This document shows, one piece after another, positions 17,911 to 26,700 of a stretch of DNA of 64,000 bases. Position 1 is the first letter of the stretch, and each line of letters begins with the position of its first letter. The notes under the pieces are model-generated. The model was given only the letters and a program-made list of their open reading frames with translations. It had not been told where the DNA came from and searched no databases. The position numbers and the translations under genes are program-made. Source of the stretch: Rhodoflexus caldus (lineage in GTDB: Bacteria > Bacteroidota > Bacteroidia > Cytophagales > Thermoflexibacteraceae); assembly GCF_021206925.1 (NCBI RefSeq), contig NZ_JAJPRF010000006.1:124001-188000 (forward strand), written 5' to 3'.

Positions 17911-18996
17911 ATGAAAACCTTTTTTATCGCTTCTGCGGCCTGCTGCCTGCTCGCCATTGCTTCCTGTCAAAAAAATACGCCTTCTCCTGCCCCCAGTCCT
18001 TCTTCATCGTTGTATTTTCCGCCTGTAAGCGGCAATACATGGGAAACCGTATCGCCTGCATCTCTGCGCTGGAACGAGGGAGAACTCAATAACCTCTTCA
18101 CGTTTTTGCAGCAAAAAAATACAAAAGCATTTATTGTTCTGAAAGACGGAAAGATTGTTGTGGAGCGTTATTTCGGCCGTTTTACAGCGGACAGCGTCTG
18201 GTATTGGGCATCGGCAGGCAAAACTCTGACCGCTATGTTGGTAGGTATCGCACAAAAAGAGGGGCTTTTGCGCATCAGCGACCGCACATCGCAATATTTG
18301 GGCAACGGTTGGACTTCGCTGCCTGCCGACAAGGAAAACCTCATCACCATTCGCCATCAACTCACGATGACTACCGGGCTGAATGATGCCGTGCCCGATG
18401 ATGACTGCACGCTCCGCCAATGCCTGCAATATACGGCAGATGCCGGTACGCGATGGGCGTATCACAACGCCCCCTACACCCTGTTGGAGCGAGTGGTGGA
18501 AACGGCAGCCCGCACCGACTACAACACCTACTTTCAGCGAACTATTCGCAACCGCATAGGAATGGGCGGATTATGGGTCAAAACGGGTTTCAATAACGTT
18601 TACTTCAGTAATGCACGCAGCATGGCGCGTTTCGGCCTGTTGCTGCTCAATCGCGGCAAATGGGGCAGCACTCCGATTTTAGATGATGACAATTATTTTA
18701 ACGACATGATTAACAGCTCCCAGCCACTCAATTTGTCCTATGGCTACTTGACTTGGCTCAATGGCAAAAGTTCGCATATGCTGCCAACCGTGCGCTTTGT
18801 ATTCAACGGCGCGATGGTGCCCAACGCACCTGCCGATATGTATGCTGCTTTGGGAAAAAATGACCAGAAAATTTACGTAGTTCCTTCGCAAAATCTCGTT
18901 GTTATCCGCATGGGCGAATCGGCAGGTAACGTACAGTTAGCCGTTTCAAGTTTTGACAACGAACTCTGGGGGCAACTGAATAAGGTAATCCGATAG
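17911..18996 (+). CDS. Serine-hydrolase lipoprotein of the beta-lactamase/PBP fold
   Basis: This 361-residue protein has a lipoprotein signal ending IASC (C19) and a class C beta-lactamase-like domain. The catalytic SxxK is S101-A-G-K104 and the YxN motif is Y184-H-N186. Members act as esterases, D-amino-acid peptidases or beta-lactamases; nothing here fixes the substrate. The frame is open 18 codons upstream, but the lipoprotein signal begins at MKTFFIASA, which was used as start. It probably faces the periplasm or the cell surface. Confidence 0.87.
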   Translation: MKTFFIASAACCLLAIASCQKNTPSPAPSPSSSLYFPPVSGNTWETVSPASLRWNEGELNNLFTFLQQKNTKAFIVLKDGKIVVERYFGRFTADSVWYWASAGKTLTAMLVGIAQKEGLLRISDRTSQYLGNGWTSLPADKENLITIRHQLTMTTGLNDAVPDDDCTLRQCLQYTADAGTRWAYHNAPYTLLERVVETAARTDYNTYFQRTIRNRIGMGGLWVKTGFNNVYFSNARSMARFGLLLLNRGKWGSTPILDDDNYFNDMINSSQPLNLSYGYLTWLNGKSSHMLPTVRFVFNGAMVPNAPADMYAALGKNDQKIYVVPSQNLVVIRMGESAGNVQLAVSSFDNELWGQLNKVIR

Positions 18997-19054
18997 TTTT
19001 TGCGTATTTTTATTCGCATCATTTTTTCTTCTTATTCAGTCAATTGATACAGGC

Positions 19055-19813
19055 ATGGCAAGTGATAATAACAACAGCGATGACAAAAAATTCTTGGAAG
19101 GCCCCCGCAGCAGGCAGGCTGAATTTATTTTTACGCTGAGAGTTTTGGCTGACTTTATTCGCGGCTTTCGCAAGTTGCACTTCATAGGCCCTTGCGTAAC
19201 CGTATTTGGCTCGGCGCGATTTGATGAGCATCACCCCTACTACTTACAAGCGCGGGAAGTAGGTCGCCAATTGGCCAAAATGGGCTTTACCGTAATGACA
19301 GGCGGTGGGCCGGGCATTATGGAAGCGGCCAATCGCGGAGCCAAAGAGGCAGGAGGTTACTCTGTCGGTTGCAATATACAACTGCCACATGAACAAGCGC
19401 ACAATCCCTATATGGATAGGTGGGTAACTATTGAGCATTTTTTTGTTCGGAAAGTACTGCTGCTGAAATATTCCTATGGCTTTGTCGTCATGCCGGGCGG
19501 TGCCGGCACAATGGATGAATTTTTTGAAACACTTACACTCATCCAAACCAAAAAAATCGCCAATTTTCCTATTGTACTCATTGGAGGGGCTTACTGGAAG
19601 CGATTGATTGACTTTATGCAGATGATGGTAGAACAGGGAACCATCAGCCCCGAAGATATGGACTTAATTTGTCTGACTGATTCCATAGAGGAAGCAATGG
19701 CGCACATTAAAAAATATGCCATTGACCGCTTCAACCTTACCTATCGCCGCATGAAACCCATGCCGTGGTTAGGAGAACAAATCGCCAAAGTGAGAATGAA
19801 GTTGGAGGTATAA
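19055..19813 (+). CDS. LOG-family Rossmann-fold protein (TIGR00730)
   Basis: This 252-residue protein has the two LOG-family signatures: GGGPGIMEA at residues 83-91 and PGGAGTMDE at 147-155. Characterised relatives hydrolyse the N-glycosidic bond of nucleoside 5'-monophosphates (cytokinin riboside monophosphate or AMP/pyrimidine nucleotides). The N-terminal extension of about 45 residues is typical of the longer bacterial type. The physiological substrate in this organism is not known. A bidirectional terminator separates it from the convergent etf operon. Confidence 0.9.
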   Translation: MASDNNNSDDKKFLEGPRSRQAEFIFTLRVLADFIRGFRKLHFIGPCVTVFGSARFDEHHPYYLQAREVGRQLAKMGFTVMTGGGPGIMEAANRGAKEAGGYSVGCNIQLPHEQAHNPYMDRWVTIEHFFVRKVLLLKYSYGFVVMPGGAGTMDEFFETLTLIQTKKIANFPIVLIGGAYWKRLIDFMQMMVEQGTISPEDMDLICLTDSIEEAMAHIKKYAIDRFNLTYRRMKPMPWLGEQIAKVRMKLEV

Positions 19814-19826
19814 TGTAAGCAATCAT

Positions 19827-19866
19827 AAAAAAATCCGCACCGATAGACCCCGATGCGGATTTTTTA
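19827..19866. terminator. Bidirectional terminator between convergent units
   Basis: A perfect 12-bp stem (19828-19839 with 19854-19865, loop 14 nt) carries A6 on the left and T6 on the right, so it can terminate both the LOG gene and the etfA gene. Confidence 0.9.
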
Positions 19867-19884
19867 TACCCTTATGTCGCTTGC

Positions 19885-20838
19885 TTACAAAGCAGCTTTC
19901 AGCGCTTCATTCAGTTTTGGCACTACCTCAAAAGCATCACCGACAATGCCGTAATCGGCAGATTTGAAGAAAGGTGCTTCGGGGTCTTTATTGACCACCA
20001 CAATCACTTTGGAAGAGTTTACCCCCGCCAAGTGCTGGATAGCCCCCGAAATACCGATAGCAAAATACAGGTTCGGGCTTACTTTGATGCCTGTTTGTCC
20101 TACGTGCTCGTGGTGCGGTCGCCAGTCCATGTCGCTCACAGGCTTAGAGCAGGCAGTTGCAGCGCCCAGCGTTTTGGCCAATTCTTCAATCATGCCCCAG
20201 TTTTCAGGCCCTTTCAAGCCGCGACCGGCAGAAACCACGATGTCAGCTTCGGGCAGCAAAATTTCACCGGTTTGCTTTTTCACTTCTTTCACCGTGATTT
20301 TGCTTGCGCTGATATTGGCGTTGAATGATTCTACTGCCAGCGTCTTGTTGTATTCTTTTGTGCCGGAAGCATTTTTCTTGATGCTCAACACTTTTACGTT
20401 GCTGTGCAGCGATACCTGCGTAATGGCTTTACCTGTGTAGGCAGCACGGGTTACAACAAAACCGTTGCTCAAATCGGGCAGCGCGGTAACGTTGGTTGCT
20501 ACCGATGCTTTGAGTTTTACGCCAATCATCGGCACGGCCAAATCGGCATTGATAGATTTTGCAGTAACTACCACAGCGGCATTTTCCTGTTGCGCAGCAG
20601 CGGCCACAAGTTCGGCAATTTCGCTGCTTTGATTAACAGTACCGCCAAAGTGCAGCACCTTGTCTGCACCAAACTTGGCTAATTCGCCTGCATGGTCGGC
20701 TGACAAATCAGCAGCGGCAACAGCCACGGCTTTACCGCCCAGCATTTCGGCAACGGCAGCACCATAGCTCACCGCTTCCAAAGAAGATTTTTTTGCAGCA
20801 CCGTTTTCGGCTTCTACATATATCAATACATTGCTCAT
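19885..20838 (-). CDS. etfA: Electron transfer flavoprotein alpha subunit
   Basis: This 317-residue subunit carries the FAD that passes electrons from acyl-CoA dehydrogenases towards the quinone pool. The C-terminal FAD-binding part has GRGLKGPENWGMIEELA, the WRPHHEHVGQTG segment and YFAIGISGAIQHLAG, all characteristic. The N-terminal domain is a Rossmann-like fold. It follows etfB by 27 bp in an operon. Context suggests fatty-acid or amino-acid oxidation. Confidence 0.95.
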   Translation of the reverse strand: MSNVLIYVEAENGAAKKSSLEAVSYGAAVAEMLGGKAVAVAAADLSADHAGELAKFGADKVLHFGGTVNQSSEIAELVAAAAQQENAAVVVTAKSINADLAVPMIGVKLKASVATNVTALPDLSNGFVVTRAAYTGKAITQVSLHSNVKVLSIKKNASGTKEYNKTLAVESFNANISASKITVKEVKKQTGEILLPEADIVVSAGRGLKGPENWGMIEELAKTLGAATACSKPVSDMDWRPHHEHVGQTGIKVSPNLYFAIGISGAIQHLAGVNSSKVIVVVNKDPEAPFFKSADYGIVGDAFEVVPKLNEALKAAL

Positions 20839-20865
20839 TTTCAGACAGTTATTTAGTGGTTGAAA

Positions 20866-21597
20866 TTACAGAACTTTTGCTTCTTCGCGCAGCAGGCGCA
20901 CCAGCTCACCGATGTTGTCTTTGTCAATCATCTTCACGCTGCTGCGTTGCGGCGGCATTTCGTATTTGGTGATGTGGGTGTAGTTTTCCACTGCCACAGG
21001 TTCTACCACTTTGAGCGGCTTGGTCTTAGCCGACATAATGCCGCGCATATTAGGGATTTTCCACTCGGCAATCGGCTCTTGGCAGCCTGCCACAAAAGGT
21101 GTCGCTACTTCCACTACCTCTTTGCCTCCTTCAATTTCACGCTGCATCACGGCTACATTGCCGTTCAAATCCAGCTTCATGCAAGGCACCACGCAAGGCA
21201 GCCCCAGCATTTCGGCAACCATGCCGTGCACCTGTCCGCCGTTGAAGTCGCTGCTTTCGCGACCCATCAGAATCAGGTCGTAGTTTTCCTGCTTGGCAAT
21301 GGCTGCAATTTGTGAAGCTACATAAAAGGCATCGTGTGGGTGCGCATTCACGCGGATAGCATCGTCTGCGCCGATAGCCAGTGCCTTGCGAATGGTAGGC
21401 TCTGTGTCTGCCAGACCTACGTTCAAAACAGTCAGCTTGCCTTTGGTTTCATCGCGCAACTCTACGGCACGCGCCAAAGCAAAATCATCGTAAGGTGCAA
21501 TCACAAAGCTGATACCGTTCAGGTCGGGCTGTCCGTCTTTAAACGGAATCTTAGCATTGGTGTCCGGTACGTGGCTGATACAAATTAAGATTTTCAT
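20866..21597 (-). CDS. etfB: Electron transfer flavoprotein beta subunit
   Basis: This 243-residue partner of EtfA holds AMP and contains the region that docks on dehydrogenases. It starts MKILICISHVPDTNAKIPF and shows the family pattern ALAIGADDAIRV and ILMGRESSDFNGGQVHGMVAEMLG. It is the first gene of the etfBA operon. The gap to the divergent TPR gene (137 bp) should hold the promoter, but no confident site was found. Confidence 0.95.
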   Translation of the reverse strand: MKILICISHVPDTNAKIPFKDGQPDLNGISFVIAPYDDFALARAVELRDETKGKLTVLNVGLADTEPTIRKALAIGADDAIRVNAHPHDAFYVASQIAAIAKQENYDLILMGRESSDFNGGQVHGMVAEMLGLPCVVPCMKLDLNGNVAVMQREIEGGKEVVEVATPFVAGCQEPIAEWKIPNMRGIMSAKTKPLKVVEPVAVENYTHITKYEMPPQRSSVKMIDKDNIGELVRLLREEAKVL

Positions 21598-21734
21598 ATC
21601 GTTAGGCTAAAGGGAAAGATGAATTTTCGGTGTACTTTATTTGTTTTGCGAATTAAGCCAACCTTTGGGTGAAATCAAAGGATTTGCCCAAAAATATTAT
21701 GCTTGCATAACATTTTTCTAAACCACATTGTTTG

Positions 21735-22064
21735 ATGAAACCCGAAGAAAGATTGCAGGAATTGCTGCAAATGCTTGAAAATGAGCCTGATGATGCTTTT
21801 CTGATTTATGCCGTTGCTACGGAATACCGCAAAAGCAACCCTGCCAAAGCCCTGCAAATGCTGGAACAACTTGCCGCCAACCAACCCGATTATACGGCTA
21901 CTTATTACCATTTGGCAGCCATGTACCGCGAAGCCGGGCGCAACGATGAGGCAAGAGCTACTTATGAGAAAGGCATTGCCGTTTGCCAAAAAATGCAAGA
22001 CCGCCACGCCCTCAACGAACTGCAACGTGCCTACAGGCAGTGGCTGGATGACTTAGAAGATTAG
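21735..22064 (+). CDS. Small TPR protein
   Basis: This is a 109-residue soluble protein with about two and a half TPR units, including AYVYA-like EYRKSNPAKALQMLEQLAAN and YYHLAAMYREAGRNDEARATYEKGI. An in-frame TTG lies directly before the ATG; the ATG was taken as the start. Small TPR proteins of this kind are common in Bacteroidota, with no established role. Confidence 0.8.
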   Translation: MKPEERLQELLQMLENEPDDAFLIYAVATEYRKSNPAKALQMLEQLAANQPDYTATYYHLAAMYREAGRNDEARATYEKGIAVCQKMQDRHALNELQRAYRQWLDDLED

Positions 22065-22145
22065 CCCCTGCTGCTTTTTTCGTACATTTGCTTAACTTCA
22101 AAAGCGTTGATGCAGGCTTTACTCACATAGGCTACAACCGAAACC

Positions 22146-23708
22146 ATGAAAAAACGATTTAACATCACAGGTACTTGTCGGGCAGAAGAACATTACATGA
22201 TGGACGACAGCCGCCGTTTCCAAAGTATTTTGGAAATGGTAGAATATGGCGATTATTTCGTCATCAACCGTCCGCGACAGTTCGGCAAAACGACGATGCT
22301 TTCCGCCCTGCGCAGGGAATTGGAAAAGCGCGAAGATTACCTGCCTATTTTCATGAATTTTCAGGGTCTGGGTTCATCGGTCTATGTGAGCGATATAGCT
22401 TTCGGGCAGTTTTTTTATAAGCAACTTGCCACAGCCTTGCAGCGTTCCAAAGCCTTTGAAAACAAGGAAACGCTGGCAAAGTTGCCCCCGCCCCAGTCCA
22501 TGAGCGACCTTTCCGAACGCATTACCGACATTGTACATCTGACCGATAAAAAGTTGGTGCTGCTCATTGACGAAGTGGACGCAAGCAGCAATTATGAGCC
22601 TTTTCTAGTCTTATTAGGCATGTTGCGCACCAAATTTTTGAACCGCGATTTTCCCGAACACTATACCTTTTACAGCATCGTGTTGGCAGGCGTACATGAC
22701 ATTAAGTCGCTCAAATTCAAGCTGCGCCGCCCCGAAGAGGCACAAACTAATAGCCCTTGGAACATTGCCACGGACTTCAAGGTGGTGATGGAATTTTACC
22801 CCAACGAAATTGCCTACATGTTGCGGCAATACAGCGAAGCGGAAGGCGTGGAAATGGACTTTGAGGCAATATCGGAAAGGCTGTATTACTACACCTCGGG
22901 GTATCCGTTTTTGGTTTCCAAATTGTGCAAGACCATTGCCGAAGATATTTTGCCCAAAAAAGCCGACAAAAGCCGCTGGACGTTAGACGATTTGGAGCAA
23001 AGCGTGCAACTGCTTCTGCGGGAACGCAATACCAACTTTGACAGCCTGATTAAAAATCTGGAAAATAACGAAGCCCTCTACCGACTTGTTTATGCCATTA
23101 TCTTAGAAGGGTACAAAATGCCTTATGCCCCCAACGAAAGCACCATACGTTTAGGAGAAATGTACGGTATTTTTAAGGGGAATGGCATCATCAAAATACA
23201 CAACCGCATCTATGAACAGGTCATCTACAACTACATCCGCCTGCAAAAGTTCATAGAAGACAGGCAATATAATTTCAGGGATACTTACGTAGCGGCAGAC
23301 GGCAGTTTGGACTTGGCAAGCGTCTTGCGCAGATTTCAATCATTCATGAAAGAGCAATACAGCAAGCGCAACCGCGACCTGATAGAGCGCGAATGGCGGC
23401 TGATTTTCTTAGCCTTTCTCAAACCGATTATCAACGGGCAGGGGCATGACTTCAAAGAAGTGGAAACTTCGGAAGAAAAGCGCTTGGATATTGTCGTTAC
23501 CTACCTGCAATGGAAGTAAATTATTGAACTCAAACTCTGGCGGGGCGAAAAATCGCATGAGCGGGGCTTGAATCAATTGGTCAATTATTTAAACATTCAC
23601 GGCGTTTCGCAGGGCTGGCTGCTGATTTTTGATGACCGCGAAAAACCCGATTGGCGCGAAGAATTGATACAACGCGACGGCAAAGAGATTTTCGCGGTCT
23701 GGGTGTAG
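22146..23708 (+). pseudogene. AAA-ATPase/PD-(D/E)XK protein interrupted by a nonsense codon
   Basis: The first 457 codons encode an AAA-like ATPase: TGTCRAEEHYMMD at the N terminus, P-loop RPRQFGKTT at about residues 43-51, and VLLIDEVDA as Walker B. A TAA at 23517-23519 then stops the frame. Reading past it in the same frame gives 62 more codons (IIELKLWRGEKSHERG to EIFAVWV), ending at a TAG at 23706-23708. These complete a PD-(D/E)XK nuclease domain: D448 lies before the stop, E461 and K463 after it. The full 520-codon length is normal for this family, so one base change at codon 458 (probably a Tyr codon) explains the break. Sequencing error or a still-functional ATPase part cannot be excluded. 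Confidence 0.8.
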
Positions 23709-26700
23709 CTATTTTATGATGATTTTTTTGCTTACTCTCTCCCCATTCTTATCAGCCACTACAATAAAAGCACCTCTGCCTAACTGTGATGTCGGAACAG
23801 AAAGCATCAAAGCGCCTTTGGGTAATATCCCGCGATACATTATTTGCCCCAATAAATTAATTACCGCAACTTCCGTATCCTCTTCATAAGGGCTTTCCAT
23901 CAGAATATTGACCTGTTCAACTGCCGGATTCGGGTAAACCTTAAAATCCAATTTGGGTGAAGCATACAGGTTTTCTACACGTGAACCACTGCCCACGGCA
24001 GCAGGCAATTGAAAAGCTAAGGGAGGCACAGGGACACGCGCCATAGTTGAAGTACGCCAATCTAAACGGGCAACAGCATTCCCGCTATTCTCATAATATT
24101 CCATGCGGAAATCATACCATACACCGGCGGTCATTGTAAAATTAGCCGACACATCGCTGGCGCTTTTATTAACCCATCGGTCAATAATCAGCACATTATT
24201 AATCCAAAGGCGTACCCCATCGTCCGTATTGGCAATAAACGTGTAAACCCCGCTTGCTGTCGCACTAATTCTGCCTGTCCAACGCACAGAGAACTGATTG
24301 ACCGGAATACCGGACATGGGGCTGCCGGAACCCCAATTGAAATTAATGTTTGCATCTGTTCGGGTCAAAGGAGTACCGGAAAGTGTCATGTTAGAGAAAT
24401 ATTCTCCCCGTAAACCGTTCGCAATGGTTGCAGCCTGCGTGGTTGCCTGTGCCTGATTGGAGGCAGCAGATTCGCCGTTGGCATTGACGGCTGTTACCAT
24501 ATAGAAATACGTCGTTGAAGCCTGTAAGCCCGTGTCGTTGAAGGCGTTAGCCGCTACGTTGCTTGACACACGATTGGCCGATGAGGGCGTAAAACCTCCC
24601 GTAGTACTGCGATACACATGGTAGCCCGTAGCTCCGCTCACGGCGTTCCAACTCAAAACAACCGTCGTTTGACCTGTGGCTGATGCCGTCAGGTTGGCAG
24701 GGGCAGCGGGTGGTTGAGGGGCTGCCTGCGTGGTTGCCTGTGCCTGATTGGAAGTCACAGATTCGCCATTGGCATTGACGGCCGTTACCACATAGAAATA
24801 CGTCGTTGAAGCCTGTAAGCCCGTGTCGTTGAAGGCGTTGGCCGCTACGTTGCTTGCCACACGATTGGCCGATGAGGGCGTAAAGCCTCCCGTAGTGCTA
24901 CGGTACACGTGGTAGCCCGTAGCTCCGCTCACGGCGTTCCAACTCAAAGCAACCGTCGTTTGACCTGTGGCTGATGCCGTCAGGTTGGCAGGGGCAGCGG
25001 GTGGTTGAGGGGCTGCCTGCGTGGTTGCCTGCGCCTGATTGGAGGCAGCAGATTCGCCGTTGGCATTGACAGCCGTTACCACATAAAAATACGTCGTTGA
25101 AGCCTGTAAGCCCGTGTCGTTGAAGGCGTTGGCCGCTACGTTGCTTGACACACGATTGGCCGATGAGGGCGTAAAGCCTCCCGTAGTGCTGCGGTACACG
25201 TGGTAGCCCGTAGCTCCGCTCACGGCGTTCCAACTCAAAACAACCGTCGTTTGACCTGTGGCTGATGCCGTCAGGTTGGCAGGGGCAGCGGGTGGTTGAG
25301 GGGCTGCCTGCGTGGTTGCCTGTGCCTGATTGGAAGCCACAGATTCGCCATTGGCATTGACGGCCGTTACCATATAAAAATACGTCGTTGAAGCCTGTAA
25401 GCCCGTGTCGTTGAAGGAATTGGCCGCTACGTTGCTTGCCACACGATTGGCCGATGAGGGCGTAAAGCCTCCCGTAGTGCTGCGGTACACGTGGTAGCCC
25501 GTAGCTCCGCTCACGGCGTTCCAACTCAAAGCAACCGTCGTTTGGCCTGTGGCAGATGCCGTCAGGTTCGCAGGGGCAGCAGGTGGCGGATTCGTACCCG
25601 TAATACCCAAGTACTCATTGATTATCAATCCGTTGATGTAACCCCAACGGTCTGCATTATTCCCCCAGTAGCTGAAATCTATCTCGCCGTTGGCCGTAGG
25701 CTGAACATATTCTACAGAAACCGTATTCTTGGAATTGTTCAAACACTCCAAACTCGCCTGACGACCATTGAAATCGTAAACCGTCAGCAACGGACGGTCG
25801 GTAAAACCTGTGCCCGCAAGGGTTCTGCCTCCGTGCATCGTGAACGAATACCGAAGGCTCGGATTCAATCCCGTAATCTTAAACCGCATCGTGTTTTGCG
25901 TGGCAAGCGTAATCCGCATCACCGCATCGGGCACGGGGCCGTTGGTCAGCGTGCTGTTGTTATCGCGAGTGCCCCAGTGAGACGAATTATTCGTGTTGTG
26001 ATAACCAATCAGGTTGATGTTGGCCGCCGCACCGTTGGCATCACGCAAAGCAAATGTGGTTGTTCCGTTGATGGCATCCCCGTTGATAGTCGTCCAATCG
26101 GGAAGATTGGGTACCGTGGTATTGGAAAAGTTTACCTTCACCGTCCGCTGCAATTGCCAAGTAATGCCTTCGGTAGAGGTTGTGGCCGATAAAGCAACAA
26201 TAGCGCTCACGTTGGGTACAGGTGCGTTATCTTGCGCCGCAATAAAAATTCTGTAAGCCGTACCAAATGTTAAACCGCTGATGGTCAAAGACTCTGTAAC
26301 ATTACCTGCGGTTTCCAATGAACCGCTTTGCAGCGCGCCTGTACCGCTTTGGAGCTGCGAATAGGTTGGTGTAGCAACCGTTGGAGAATAAACACCCCAA
26401 ACAATGCGCCCCGGTTCATTAATCCTCATTCTCAGGCTTACGGTTGAAGTAGTAATCCCCGTGATTTCAGGGCTCAGCGTAAACTGTGGCGGCACGCCGT
26501 CGCGCTTGGAAAACTGCAACAACCAGTCATAAATATTGTCAGCACCGGTAATGTTCGGATAAACAACCGGGCGGATGTTGTCGTGTACCACACCCGTGAT
26601 AGTCGTTAGTCGCACCAACGGATTGGGAGTAGGTATGCAGGCATTCATCAGCGACTGCATCTGTGTAGATTCGCTGTAAGGTACCACGTTATCGGGGTTG

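Noticed and set aside
24898-25524. A 208-residue open frame with internal repeats on the minus strand
   Set aside because: It is an out-of-frame reading of the 291-bp FN3 repeats. The period-97 repetition comes from the real gene.
24433-25596. CRISPR-like repetition
   Set aside because: The units are 291 bp, coding and contiguous, with no spacers.
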